The notes: generated by a model from the letters alone, not told the origin. 64,000 nt of DNA from JAMXLO01 sp046732975 (GCA_046732975.1 JBKPOG010000107.1:1-64000), one strand, 5' to 3'; numbered from the stretch's first letter, positions 52,560 to 61,518 are shown. Program-made: numbers and translations.

Positions 52560-54101
52560 ATGGCAAGTGTGGCCATCCGTCCGGGACAGAACACACTTGC
52601 AGACTGGCGTGGGATCTATCGCGGGGCCGGCGTAACGCTCGATCCCGGCTGCCACAACGCTGTCGCTCGCAGCGCCAATGCCGTCGAGGCAATTCTGGAG
52701 CGCGGCGAGCCGATCTATGGGATCAACACCGGCTTCGGTCGCCTGGCAAGCGTTCGCATCGCACCGCATGAAGTAGCAACTCTGCAACGCAATATCGTGC
52801 TGTCGCACTCGGCCGGGGTGGGCGACCCGATGCCGGCGCATCTCGTGCGGCTGATGCTGGCTTTGAAGTTGTCTGCTCTGGCGCAAGGTGCCTCCGGCGT
52901 AAAGCCAGCAACTGTGACGTTGCTGGCTGAGATGATCGCGCGGGATCTGCTGCCGGTGATCCCGACGCAAGGTTCGGTTGGTGCGTCAGGCGATCTCGCG
53001 CCGCTTGCGCATATGGCCGCGGCGATGATCGGAGCCGGCGAGATCCTGTGCGGCGATGCCCACATTCCTGCCGCAACGGCATTCGCGCAGGCGGGCCTGC
53101 AGCCGATTGTACTTGGCGCCAAAGAGGGCCTTGCGCTGCTGAATGGTACGCAGTTCTCGACCGCGTATGCGCTCGCCGGACTGTTCGAAGCGGAGGCGTT
53201 GTTGCGGATCGGCCTGGTCACAGGTGCCCTATCAACCGATGCGGCGCGCGGCTCGGATGCGCCGTTCGATCCGCGCATCCACGCCCTCCGAGGCCATCGC
53301 GGACAGATCGATGCGGCCAACGCGTTGCGTGCGCTGCTCGCCGGCAGCGCTATTCGTGCCTCGCACCTTACCGGCGATGATCGGGTACAGGACCCGTACT
53401 GTATGCGTTGTCAGCCGCAGGTCATGGGCGCCGCACTGGACATTCTGCGCAACACTGCTGCAACGTTGGAGGTCGAGGCCAACGGCGTATCCGACAACCC
53501 ACTGATCTGCGGCGATCCACCCGAGGCGCTGTCGGGCGGCAATTTTCACGCCGAGCCGGTCGCCTTTGCCGCCGATATCATCGCGCTGGCCCTGTGCGAG
53601 ATCGGGGCGCTGGCCGAGCGACGCATTGCTATGCTGATCGATCCTTCGCTGTCGCGCTTGCCGGCGTTCCTTACGCCAAAGCCAGGATTGAATTCTGGGT
53701 TCATGGTGCCGCAGGTGACGGCGGCAGCGTTGGTGGCGGAGAACCGCCAACACGCGATGCCGGCGAGCATTGACTCCATCCCGACGTCCGCCAATCAGGA
53801 AGACCATGTATCGATGTCAGCCCATGCGGCACGCCGGCTGCTGCCGATGGCCGACAATGTTGCGGCCATCCTTGGCATTGAGCTCCTGGCCGCGGCGCAA
53901 GGCTGCGACTTCCTCGCGCCGCTCACGTCCAGCCCGCCGCTCGAACGCGTTCGCGAGCTGGTACGCGAGCAGGTAGCGCACCTGGATGGGGACCGCGAGA
54001 TGGCATCGGATATAGCCAAGGCAATAGCGCTGGTGCGATCGGGGTTATGTCCAACCGTGCCATTGCCGGGCATTGGAGGCCACGATGCCGCAGATCAGTA
54101 A
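52560..54101 (+). CDS. hutH: Histidine ammonia-lyase
   Basis: A 513-residue member of the aromatic amino acid ammonia-lyase family. The MIO cofactor is formed from Ala-Ser-Gly in GSVGASGDLAPLAH. Residues that favour histidine are in place: LQRNIVLSHSAGVG, QDPYCMRCQPQ, GGNFHAEPVAF and SANQEDHVSM. It deaminates histidine to urocanate. The start ATG 52560 is taken as the Met following the TPP gene stop by 7 bases; the frame is open earlier but overlaps that gene. hutU follows, overlapping by 17 bases. Confidence 0.93.
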   Translation: MASVAIRPGQNTLADWRGIYRGAGVTLDPGCHNAVARSANAVEAILERGEPIYGINTGFGRLASVRIAPHEVATLQRNIVLSHSAGVGDPMPAHLVRLMLALKLSALAQGASGVKPATVTLLAEMIARDLLPVIPTQGSVGASGDLAPLAHMAAAMIGAGEILCGDAHIPAATAFAQAGLQPIVLGAKEGLALLNGTQFSTAYALAGLFEAEALLRIGLVTGALSTDAARGSDAPFDPRIHALRGHRGQIDAANALRALLAGSAIRASHLTGDDRVQDPYCMRCQPQVMGAALDILRNTAATLEVEANGVSDNPLICGDPPEALSGGNFHAEPVAFAADIIALALCEIGALAERRIAMLIDPSLSRLPAFLTPKPGLNSGFMVPQVTAAALVAENRQHAMPASIDSIPTSANQEDHVSMSAHAARRLLPMADNVAAILGIELLAAAQGCDFLAPLTSSPPLERVRELVREQVAHLDGDREMASDIAKAIALVRSGLCPTVPLPGIGGHDAADQ

Positions 54102-55749
54102 TGTCAGGACAATCCGCTCTCCCCGCGGCACGGATCTCACCGCAAAGTCGTGGCTGACCGAAGCGCCCATGCGCATGCTGATGAACAACCTCGATCCCGA
54201 GGTGGCTGAACGGCCTGGTGAACTTATCGTCTATGGTGGCATGGGCCGTGCAGCGCGCGATTGGGACAGCTACGATCGTATCGTCACTACCTTGCGGCGG
54301 CTGGAAGTGAACCAGACGCTGCTGATCCAGTCCGGCAAGCCAGTCGGCGTGTTCCGCACGCATGAAGACGCACCGCGGGTGCTGATCGCCAATTCCAACC
54401 TTGTGCCGCACTGGGCCACCTGGGAACACTTCAACGAACTCGACCGCAAGGGTCTGATGATGTTCGGCCAGATGACCGCGGGTTCGTGGATCTACATTGG
54501 CAGCCAGGGAATTATCCAGGGCACGTATGAGACCTTCGTCGAAATTGGCCGTCAGCACTATGGCGGGAATCTCGCGGGGCGCTGGGTTCTGACCGCCGGT
54601 CTCGGCGGCATGGGTGGCGCGCAGCCCTTGGCTGCGACGATGGCGGGCGCGTCGCTGCTGGCGATCGAATGCCAGCCCAGCCGGATCGAGATGCGTTTGC
54701 AGACCGGGTACTTAGACATGCAGGCGAGCGACTTGGACGAAGCGCTGGCGGTCATCGAACGCTCCTGTCGCGAACGCAAGCCAACCTCGGTCGCGCTACT
54801 CGGCAACGCAGCGGACATCCTGCCGGAGCTGGTGCGTCGCGGCGTGCGCCCCGATGTGGTGACGGACCAGACTTCGTCGCATGATCCGGCGAACGGGTAT
54901 TTGCCGAAAGGCTGGTCGGTTGCCGAATGGGAACGCCGCCGCGAAACGGCACCTGCTGATGTCGCCGCTGCGGCGCGCACGTCGATCGCCGAACATGTCG
55001 CCGCCATGCTCGCCTTCCACCGGATGGGTGTGCCGACGGTGGATTACGGCAACAACATCCGCCAGGTGGCCAAAGACGCTGGCGTGGCCGAGGCGTTTGA
55101 CTTTCCCGGCTTCGTGCCGGCCTACATCCGTCCGCTGTTCTGCCGCGGCATCGGCCCATTCCGCTGGGCCGCACTGTCAGGCGACCCGGAAGACATCTAC
55201 CGCACCGATGCCAAGGTGAAGGAACTGCTGCCCACTCACACTCACCTGCATCACTGGCTCGACATGGCGCGGTCCCGCATACACTTTCAGGGGTTGCCGG
55301 CGCGCATCTGCTGGGTTGGTCTGGGTGATCGCCACCGGCTGGGACTGGCCTTCAACGACATGGTCGCAAGCGGCGAACTGAAGGCGCCGATTGTCATCGG
55401 TCGCGATCATCTCGATGCCGGCTCCGTCGCCTCGCCTAACCGTGAGACCGAGGCGATGCGTGACGGCTCGGATGCAGTATCAGACTGGCCGATGCTGAAC
55501 GCCCTGCTGAACTGTGCGTCAGGCGCCACTTGGGTTTCGCTGCATCATGGTGGCGGGGTTGGGATTGGTTACTCGCAGCACGCAGGCATGGTTATCGTGT
55601 GCGATGGCACCGAAGCCGCGGCACGACGCATTGAGCGCGTCCTATGGAATGATCCGGCCACCGGCGTGATGCGACACGCCGATGCCGGCTACGATATCGC
55701 GCGCGATTGCGCGCGTCAGAACGGCCTGGATCTGCCCGGAATTCTATGA
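54085..55749 (+). CDS. hutU: Urocanate hydratase
   Basis: A 554-residue NAD-dependent enzyme that converts urocanate to imidazolonepropionate. It has long conserved blocks: LIVYGGMGRAARDWDSYD, GKPVGVFRTHEDAPRVLIAN, MMFGQMTAGSWIYIGSQG, the NAD-binding LTAGLGGMGGAQPLA and WVSLHHGGGVGIGYSQHAG. The ATG at 54085 has GGAGG 5 bases upstream. It overlaps the hutH end by 17 bases. The next enzyme of the pathway, imidazolonepropionase (HutI), is not in the window. Confidence 0.95.
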   Translation: MPQISNVRTIRSPRGTDLTAKSWLTEAPMRMLMNNLDPEVAERPGELIVYGGMGRAARDWDSYDRIVTTLRRLEVNQTLLIQSGKPVGVFRTHEDAPRVLIANSNLVPHWATWEHFNELDRKGLMMFGQMTAGSWIYIGSQGIIQGTYETFVEIGRQHYGGNLAGRWVLTAGLGGMGGAQPLAATMAGASLLAIECQPSRIEMRLQTGYLDMQASDLDEALAVIERSCRERKPTSVALLGNAADILPELVRRGVRPDVVTDQTSSHDPANGYLPKGWSVAEWERRRETAPADVAAAARTSIAEHVAAMLAFHRMGVPTVDYGNNIRQVAKDAGVAEAFDFPGFVPAYIRPLFCRGIGPFRWAALSGDPEDIYRTDAKVKELLPTHTHLHHWLDMARSRIHFQGLPARICWVGLGDRHRLGLAFNDMVASGELKAPIVIGRDHLDAGSVASPNRETEAMRDGSDAVSDWPMLNALLNCASGATWVSLHHGGGVGIGYSQHAGMVIVCDGTEAAARRIERVLWNDPATGVMRHADAGYDIARDCARQNGLDLPGIL

Positions 55750-55753
55750 GCGC

Positions 55754-56164
55754 TCAGCGCGCCGGCGTCTCCGCCGCGTCGAAGTTGCACTCCACCGCGA
55801 TCCCGTCCGGATCGTAATAGAACAGCTGCGTCATGTTCAGGCGCGGCAGTACACGTTCGTCGTACTTGACACTGTTCCGCTCCAGCGTGGCCTTCATATC
55901 CTTCAACCCGGCGCAGGCGAAGGCGATGTGGTCCAACCGGCCAGTCTTTGCCGGGTCGCTTGAACTGTCGGGGATCTGCTCAATCTCGGGCCGATGCCCG
56001 ATCAGGTGCACCGTCGGTACGTCGCCGCAATACAGCCAGTAGCCCGGGAAATTCAGCGGCGGACGATCGCCGACCTTCAGCCCGACGATATCGGTGTAAA
56101 AATCCTTGGTTGCCTCCAGATCCCTCGCCAGGATCGTGTAGTGGTTGAGCGACGTTGCAGGCAT
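55754..56164 (-). CDS. VOC/glyoxalase superfamily protein
   Basis: A 136-residue VOC-fold protein: SLNHYTILARDLEATKDFYT at the start, GYWLYCGDVPTVHLIGHRPE, GRLDHIAFACAGLKDMKATL and QLFYYDPDGIAVECNF at the end, keeping the likely His/Glu metal positions. Its substrate is unknown. It begins the end of a minus-strand pair with the acyl-CoA-dehydrogenase-like gene, 14 bases upstream, and converges on hutU. Confidence 0.85.
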   Translation of the reverse strand: MPATSLNHYTILARDLEATKDFYTDIVGLKVGDRPPLNFPGYWLYCGDVPTVHLIGHRPEIEQIPDSSSDPAKTGRLDHIAFACAGLKDMKATLERNSVKYDERVLPRLNMTQLFYYDPDGIAVECNFDAAETPAR

Positions 56165-56178
56165 TGCATCTCCCTCCG

Positions 56179-57312
56179 TCAGAAAACGTTTTCCGGCTCC
56201 ATGCCGAACAGGATTTGGCCGACTGACTCATAGTGCAGCTGCCGCCCTTGCGACTGCTGCGCCACCGTGTGGATATCGCGCAGACGCTGTTCGAACGGCT
56301 GCTCCTCAAACACTGCCATCGACCCGGCGGCATGATACAGCGTGTTGACAATCTCGCGCGACTGCTGGATCGCCCAGGTCGAGGCCAGCCGGATCATCGC
56401 GCGATCCTCGGCCGTCTGCTGTCCAGTCGCCTCGACGTGCCCCCAGGCGGTCTCCCAGATCGTGTGCAGAAAGGCGCGCGCCGACCGCCAGCGCGCCTCG
56501 CATTGCGCAAGCTGCGACTGCACCACGTTGTTCTCGCGCATCGGCTTCGACGCGCCGCGCGACACCTTGTTGGCCGGCAGGTCGAGGAAGTCCTTGATCG
56601 TGCCGCGGGCGATGCCCAACCCCACGCCGGCAAACCCGCAGGAATATAGCTGGTTGCTGGTGAACCGATACAGCAGCCCGTCCTCGCGCCGCTCCTCAGG
56701 GTTATCGCGCGACGCGGTGAAGCGTTGCGGGACGAACAGGTCCTTGATGACGTATTCGTTGCTGGCAGTACCGCGCAGACCGACGGTGTGCCAGATGTCG
56801 TTCACCTGCACACTGGCCTTGGGGAACAGCATCGTACGGACCTTGCCGGTGCCGGCCACCGGCATATGCGCACCCAGCCACCGGGCGTGTGCGCAGCCGC
56901 TGGCGAAGCGCCACTTGCCGCTGATGCGATAGCCACCATCCACCGGCTGAGCCTCATACGGCGCACCAGGCGGCCCCCAGGCCAGGATGCCGGTCGGTGG
57001 ACCGAACATCTCACACGCCACCTCGCGATCCAGATAAGCCGCGGTCATGGAACAGCCATTGTTTTGGCCGACGCACCACGCCACCGACGCGTTGGCTTCG
57101 GCGAACGCTTCGGTCACTTGCGTGAACAGCACCGGCCTTAACTCGGCGCCGCCGAGAAAACTTGGCTGCAGCATCCGGAAGAAGCCGCCGTCGATCAGCG
57201 CCTTGACCACGTGCTCCGGCAACTCGCGGCGGCGCTCGATCTCGTCGCCGGCCTCAACCAGCATCGGCGCCAGGTCACGCGCCCGTTGGATGAATTGCCC
57301 GCCGTCGGTCAT
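56179..57312 (-). CDS. Acyl-CoA dehydrogenase-like flavin monooxygenase
   Basis: A 377-residue protein with the acyl-CoA dehydrogenase fold but lacking the usual catalytic-base context. Motifs fit the HsaA/DszC/pigment-hydroxylase group: RELPEHVVKALIDGGFFRML, GGYRISGKWRFASGC, DIWHTVGLRGTASNEYVIKD and AGSMAVFEEQPFEQRLRDIHT. These enzymes hydroxylate aromatic or heterocyclic substrates using reduced flavin from a partner. It is followed by the VOC protein 14 bases on, so both likely act in one pathway. Confidence 0.83.
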   Translation of the reverse strand: MTDGGQFIQRARDLAPMLVEAGDEIERRRELPEHVVKALIDGGFFRMLQPSFLGGAELRPVLFTQVTEAFAEANASVAWCVGQNNGCSMTAAYLDREVACEMFGPPTGILAWGPPGAPYEAQPVDGGYRISGKWRFASGCAHARWLGAHMPVAGTGKVRTMLFPKASVQVNDIWHTVGLRGTASNEYVIKDLFVPQRFTASRDNPEERREDGLLYRFTSNQLYSCGFAGVGLGIARGTIKDFLDLPANKVSRGASKPMRENNVVQSQLAQCEARWRSARAFLHTIWETAWGHVEATGQQTAEDRAMIRLASTWAIQQSREIVNTLYHAAGSMAVFEEQPFEQRLRDIHTVAQQSQGRQLHYESVGQILFGMEPENVF

Positions 57313-57501
57313 GCCTGCTTCTCCAGCCTCTCCAGTCCGGTGATGGCGTCGGGCATTCTTCTCTCCTGTTGGCCGCTCCAGCGTGCCACCGTTCGATCAT
57401 TGCGACCATCCCCTGCCCTTTGGGCGGGCGCAATGCGCCGACGTGCCGCCAGCTTGAGAACTATGCGCTGGGTCGGCAGGCAAGAGGCGGAAGTGACGGA
57501 C

Positions 57502-58689
57502 TCAGGCCGCCGGCTTGGCGCCGAAATGCTTTCGCAGACGGGAGACCGCCTCATCGAGCACTTCGTCCCGCTTGCAGAAGGCGAAGCGCGCGTAATGGCT
57601 GGGCGCGTCCGGGGCATCGTAGAACGCCGAGACAGGAATCGCGGTCACCTTGGCGCGTTCGGTGATGTGCCGGCAGAACGCGACATCGTCGCCGTTGAAT
57701 CCCAGAGGCCGAAAGTCGGCAGAAATGAAGTAGCTCCCCCTGGTCGGCAGCATCGTCAGCCCCAGGCTCGCCAGTCCCGCCGCGAGGCGATCGCGCTTCG
57801 CCTGCAATGCGCCTGATAACGAGGCAAAATACGCGTCGTCTTTGGCCAGTCCGACTGCCACAGCGCGTTGCAGGTTTGGCGCCGTGGTAAAGGTCAGGTT
57901 CTGGTGCGCCTTCGCCACGTTGGTCGCAATCGCTGCGGGCGCGGTGACGTAGCCGACTTTCCAGCCGGTCAAAGAAAACGTCTTACCGGCGCTGCCGATC
58001 CGCATGGTGCGCTCCCGCATGCCTGGCAGGGTCATCAGCGGGACGTGGCGCGCGCCGTCGAACGTCAGGTGCTCGTAGACCTCATCGCAGATCGCGTAGG
58101 CGTCGTGCCGCAGCACGAGTTGGGCGATGAAGCCCAGTTCCTCCTCGGTGAACACCTTCCCGCAGGGGTTCATCGGCGAATTCAACAGGATTGCCTTGGT
58201 GGCCGGCCCGAACGCATCGGCGAGTGCAGCACGCGGCAGTGACCAGTCAGGCGGCTGCAATCGCACGAAGCGCGGGATCGCCCCGAGAAGTCGAACCACG
58301 GGCGCATAAGTGTCGTAGAGCGGTTCGATCAGGACCACCTCATCACCCGGGTTCACCACCGCCATCAGGCAGGCGGTGATCGCCTCGGTCGCCCCAGACG
58401 TCACCACCACCTCGCGCGCCCAATCGACTTGCAGCCCGTAGAACCGACGATTTGCGGCTGCCACCGCCTGGCGCAGCTCCGGTAAGCCTGGCATCGGCGG
58501 GTACTGGTTGCGGCCGTCCTTCAGGGCATCTGCCGCCGCGTGCACGACATCGGCCGGCCCGTCGGTGTCAGGAAATCCCTGCCCCAGGTTGATCGCGTCG
58601 TGTTCGACCGCGAGCGCCGACATGACGGTGAAGATCGTCGTTCCGATGCCGGAGAGCAGCGTATTTGCAGGTTTCACAGGAATGCTCAC
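57502..58689 (-). CDS. PLP-dependent class I/II aminotransferase
   Basis: A 395-residue fold-type I aminotransferase, similar in layout to DapC/YbdL-type enzymes. It has AINLGQGFPDTDGPADVV, the PLP-binding region VVVTSGATEAITA, NPMNPCGKVFTEEEL, AICDEVYEHLTF and the catalytic Lys in GSAGKTFSLTGWKVGY. The start is taken as GTG 58689, giving a normal N-terminus (IPVKPANTLLSGIG); ATG 58782 would add 31 unusual residues. The substrate could be methionine or N-succinyl-diaminopimelate among others. It is the last gene before the nitrogen-control cluster. Confidence 0.87.
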   Translation of the reverse strand: MSIPVKPANTLLSGIGTTIFTVMSALAVEHDAINLGQGFPDTDGPADVVHAAADALKDGRNQYPPMPGLPELRQAVAAANRRFYGLQVDWAREVVVTSGATEAITACLMAVVNPGDEVVLIEPLYDTYAPVVRLLGAIPRFVRLQPPDWSLPRAALADAFGPATKAILLNSPMNPCGKVFTEEELGFIAQLVLRHDAYAICDEVYEHLTFDGARHVPLMTLPGMRERTMRIGSAGKTFSLTGWKVGYVTAPAAIATNVAKAHQNLTFTTAPNLQRAVAVGLAKDDAYFASLSGALQAKRDRLAAGLASLGLTMLPTRGSYFISADFRPLGFNGDDVAFCRHITERAKVTAIPVSAFYDAPDAPSHYARFAFCKRDEVLDEAVSRLRKHFGAKPAA

Positions 58690-58853
58690 CGGTTGCTTGC
58701 GCGCCACAGTATGGATTCCGCCGATCACCCCTTCAACCTGTACCGACAAAGGCCCGCCGCGGATTGCCCAAATAGCAGGCACTTGTGCAGCAAATGCGCC
58801 TAGGGCCTAATCGCCGTGTCTTCTACTCCCTGTGGTAAGTCCTGATTGCCGCT

Positions 58854-58869
58854 TGGCACGGCGCGTGCA
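58854..58869 (+). promoter_or_regulatory. Sigma-54-type promoter upstream of glnB
   Basis: The sequence TGGCACGGCGCGTGCA matches the -24/-12 consensus TGGCACG-N4-TTGC except for one base (GTGC in place of TTGC), with the invariant GG and GC correctly spaced. The start of transcription would be near 58880, leaving a leader of about 70 bases before glnB. NtrC-dependent glnBA transcription from such promoters is established in alphaproteobacteria. Confidence 0.65.
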
Positions 58870-58952
58870 AATCTGTGGCGCTGCCGTTCCGTTCACGACC
58901 GAGCCGGGCAGTCATACAAGGAGGCCCGGGCGCCCCCGGGAATTGGACGCGC

Positions 58953-59291
58953 ATGAAGAAGATCGAGGCTGTTATCAAGCCGTTCAAACTGGACGAGGTG
59001 AAAGAAGCGCTGCACGAGGTCGGGCTGCAAGGCATTACCGTGGTGGAAGCGAAAGGGTTTGGCCGTCAGAAGGGCCACACCGAGCTGTATCGCGGGGCCG
59101 AATACGTGGTCGACTTCCTCCCCAAGGTTAAGATCGAGGTCGTATGCGAAGACGCGGTCCTGGAACGCGCGGTTGAGGCAATCATCAATTCCGCCCGCAC
59201 CGGACGCATCGGCGACGGCAAGATCTTTGTCTCCTCGGTCGAGGACGTCATTCGCATCCGTACCGGTGAACGCGGCGAGGATGCGATCTAG
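58953..59291 (+). CDS. glnB: Nitrogen regulatory protein P-II
   Basis: A 112-residue P-II protein. The T-loop holds the uridylylated Tyr51 (YRGAEYVVDF), and the B-loop reads ARTGRIGDGKIFV. The start MKKIEAVIKPFKLDEVKEAL is family-typical. It senses glutamine and 2-oxoglutarate and controls glutamine synthetase adenylylation and NtrBC. The leader between the sigma-54 site and the ATG has no obvious structure. glnA follows after 159 bases. Confidence 0.95.
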   Translation: MKKIEAVIKPFKLDEVKEALHEVGLQGITVVEAKGFGRQKGHTELYRGAEYVVDFLPKVKIEVVCEDAVLERAVEAIINSARTGRIGDGKIFVSSVEDVIRIRTGERGEDAI

Positions 59292-59450
59292 CGCGAGCGA
59301 AAATAGCTTTGGAACCCGCTTTCGGCCTGTGGCGGAAACGAGTAGATGGGCCGCTTCGCGAAGGGGTCGCATGGTGCGGCCCTCCTTCTGTCTGCACCGG
59401 CCGCGATGGGTTGCTGGTGCGCCAACCGAGAACCGGGACGGGGAATTTAG
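59292..59450 (+). other. glnB-glnA intergenic region
   Basis: The 159 bases contain an inverted repeat, GGGCCGC at 59348-59354 and GCGGCCC at 59376-59382, with the palindrome CTTCGCGAAG (59354-59363) inside the loop. There is no U-tract, so it is not a terminator; it may be an RNA structure or an internal promoter region. GACGGGGAA lies 7 bases upstream of the glnA ATG. Confidence 0.35.
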
Positions 59451-60884
59451 ATGGCGAGAAGGCCTTCGGGCGCCAGCGAGGGCGTTGGCAAGGTTCTGGA
59501 AATGCTGACCGAGCATTCGGTGGAGTATGTGGACCTGCGGTTCACTGATCCGCGTGGCAAGTGGCAGCATACGGCACAGCATGTCTCCACCATCGAGGAA
59601 GACACTTTCCGCGATGGAATCATGTTCGACGGCTCCTCGATCGCAGGCTGGAAGGCGATCAACGAGTCGGACATGATCCTGATGCCGGACGCCGATACCG
59701 CGGTGATGGACCCGTTCTCCGCCAAGCCCAGCCTGATCCTGTTCTGCGATATCGTCGAGCCGTCCACTGGCCAGCCCTACAATCGCGATCCGCGCAGCAC
59801 GGCGAAGAAGGCTGAGGCCTTTCTGAGGTCGTCAGGTGTTGGCGATACGGCATTTTTCGGACCCGAAGCCGAGTTTTTCGTATTCGACAGCGTGCGCTTT
59901 GGGACCGGCGGCAACTATGGCACCTACCAGCTGGACAGCCAGGAAGGTCCGCAGGCAAGCCTGAAGGATTATCCGGAAGGCAATATGGGCCACCGTCCCG
60001 TGGTGAAGGGCGGCTATTTCCCCGTCCCGCCGGTTGACAGCGAAAGCGACCTGCGCGCCGAGATGCTGTCCACCATGGGCGAAATGGGCGTGGTGGTCGA
60101 GAAGCACCACCACGAGGTCGGCCAGAGCCAGCACGAGCTGGGCATGAAGTTCGGCCCGCTGGTGAAGATGGCGGACGCCCTGCAGATCTATAAGTACTGC
60201 ATCCACAATGTCGCGCACAGCTACGGCAAGACCGCGACATTCATGCCGAAGCCGATATTCGGCGACAATGGCTCGGGTATGCATGTACACCAATCGATCT
60301 GGAAGGCCGGTAAGCCGCTGTTCGCCGGCAACGGCTATGCTGACCTTTCCGAGACGGCGCTGTACTACATAGGCGGCATCATCAAGCACGCGAAGGCTCT
60401 GAACGCGCTCACCAATCCGCTGACGAACAGCTACAAGCGCCTGATTCCTGGCTTCGAGGCTCCAGTGCTGCTGGCCTACTCAGCGCGCAACCGGTCCGCG
60501 TCGTGCCGAATCCCATACGCGACCAGCCCGAAGGCAAAGCGGGTCGAAGTGCGGTTTCCTGATCCCGGCGCCAACCCCTACCTTGCGTTTGCCGCCATGC
60601 TGATGGCCGGGCTGGATGGCATCCGCAACAAGATCCATCCCGGCGATCCGATGGACAAGGACTTGTATGACCTGCCGCCCGAGGAACTGAAGGGCATTCC
60701 GACCGTTTGCGGCAGCCTGCGCGAATCGATTGCCGCGCTGGAAGGTGACCACGAGTTCCTGCTGGCCGGCGACGTGTTCAGCACGGACCAGATCGAGAGC
60801 TACATCGAGCTGAAGTGGGCCGAAGTGTATCGCTTTGAACATACGCCGCATCCGGTCGAATTCGAGATGTACTACTCGGTCTGA
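59451..60884 (+). CDS. glnA: Glutamine synthetase, type I
   Basis: A 477-residue GSI that makes glutamine from glutamate, ammonia and ATP. It has VDLRFTDPRGKWQH, the beta-grasp region, FFGPEAEFFVFDSVRF, the metal-ligand FGDNGSGMHVHQS and the adenylylation site around the Tyr of KDLYDLPPEE. The signature KRLIPGFEAPVLLAYSARNRS is complete. Length matches GlnA. The N-terminal MARRPSGASEGVGKVLEM is slightly longer than usual. Adenylylation under P-II control is expected. A strong terminator follows. Confidence 0.96.
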   Translation: MARRPSGASEGVGKVLEMLTEHSVEYVDLRFTDPRGKWQHTAQHVSTIEEDTFRDGIMFDGSSIAGWKAINESDMILMPDADTAVMDPFSAKPSLILFCDIVEPSTGQPYNRDPRSTAKKAEAFLRSSGVGDTAFFGPEAEFFVFDSVRFGTGGNYGTYQLDSQEGPQASLKDYPEGNMGHRPVVKGGYFPVPPVDSESDLRAEMLSTMGEMGVVVEKHHHEVGQSQHELGMKFGPLVKMADALQIYKYCIHNVAHSYGKTATFMPKPIFGDNGSGMHVHQSIWKAGKPLFAGNGYADLSETALYYIGGIIKHAKALNALTNPLTNSYKRLIPGFEAPVLLAYSARNRSASCRIPYATSPKAKRVEVRFPDPGANPYLAFAAMLMAGLDGIRNKIHPGDPMDKDLYDLPPEELKGIPTVCGSLRESIAALEGDHEFLLAGDVFSTDQIESYIELKWAEVYRFEHTPHPVEFEMYYSV

Positions 60885-60905
60885 GCCCGGTCCGTCGGTC
60901 TTGAG

Positions 60906-60938
60906 CGCCCCGCCTATGCGCGGGGCGTTTTTGTTTTT
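60906..60938 (+). terminator. Rho-independent terminator after glnA
   Basis: CGCCCCGC (60906-60913) pairs perfectly with GCGGGGCG (60920-60927) around the 6-base loop CTATGC, followed by TTTTTGTTTTTG. It lies 22 bases after the glnA stop and separates glnBA from glnK-amtB. Confidence 0.92.
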
Positions 60939-61072
60939 GCTCGGTTATTAGGCAGATCAACGCGCCCCGGCGCTGCCCGGTTAACTGCGTCTTTACCAAT
61001 TAGAGCATGGAAATGCTTGAGCGGCCGGCGATTCGTCCGCCGGCACTGAAGGCACCGGAGTCCTGCACTGTT

Positions 61073-61088
61073 CGGCACGATTCTTGAT
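61073..61088 (+). promoter_or_regulatory. Possible sigma-54 promoter upstream of glnK
   Basis: CGGCACGATTCTTGAT matches the -24/-12 consensus TGGCACG-N4-TTGC with changes at the first base and at the last base of the -12 element (TTGA). Because the -12 C is lost, it is weaker than the glnB site, but it lies 67 bases upstream of glnK, where an NtrC-controlled promoter is expected. Confidence 0.4.
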
Positions 61089-61154
61089 TGTGCCTGACTT
61101 GACCGTCCCGCCGCACAGGTGACGGCGGCGCAGAGCAGATTAAGGGGCAGCGAC

Positions 61155-61493
61155 ATGAAGCTGATCATGGCCATCATCAAGCCCTTCAAGCTGGACGACG
61201 TGCGCGAGGCACTGACGCCACTCGGTGTCCAGGGCCTCACCGTCTCCGAGGTGAAGGGGTTCGGCCGACAAAAGGGTCAGACCGAAATCTACCGTGGCGC
61301 GGAGTATCACGTGAACTTTCTGCCGAAGGTGAAGATCGAAGTGGTGGTTCCCGCCGACCTCACCGACCAGGTGATCGAGGCGATCAGCAAGTCGGGCCAT
61401 ACCGGCAAAATCGGCGACGGCAAGATCTTCGTCATGGATATCGAGCGCGCCGTGCGCATCCGCACCGGCGAGGTTGACGCCGCGGCACTCTAA
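61155..61493 (+). CDS. glnK: P-II protein GlnK
   Basis: A 112-residue P-II paralogue. Tyr51 (YRGAEYHVNF) is the uridylylation site, and SGHTGKIGDGKIFVMDIE forms the B-loop region. It begins MKLIMAIIKPFKLDDV with AAGGGG upstream. GlnK is typically encoded with amtB and blocks the channel when ammonium rises. amtB follows 25 bases later, in the same operon. Confidence 0.95.
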   Translation: MKLIMAIIKPFKLDDVREALTPLGVQGLTVSEVKGFGRQKGQTEIYRGAEYHVNFLPKVKIEVVVPADLTDQVIEAISKSGHTGKIGDGKIFVMDIERAVRIRTGEVDAAAL

Positions 61494-61518
61494 GAGACCA
61501 AACAAAAGGAATAGCTAT

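Noticed and set aside
61040..61072. GGCAC...TGCAC pair as the glnK sigma-54 promoter
   Set aside because: The GG-to-GC spacing is two bases too long; the 61073-61088 site fits better.
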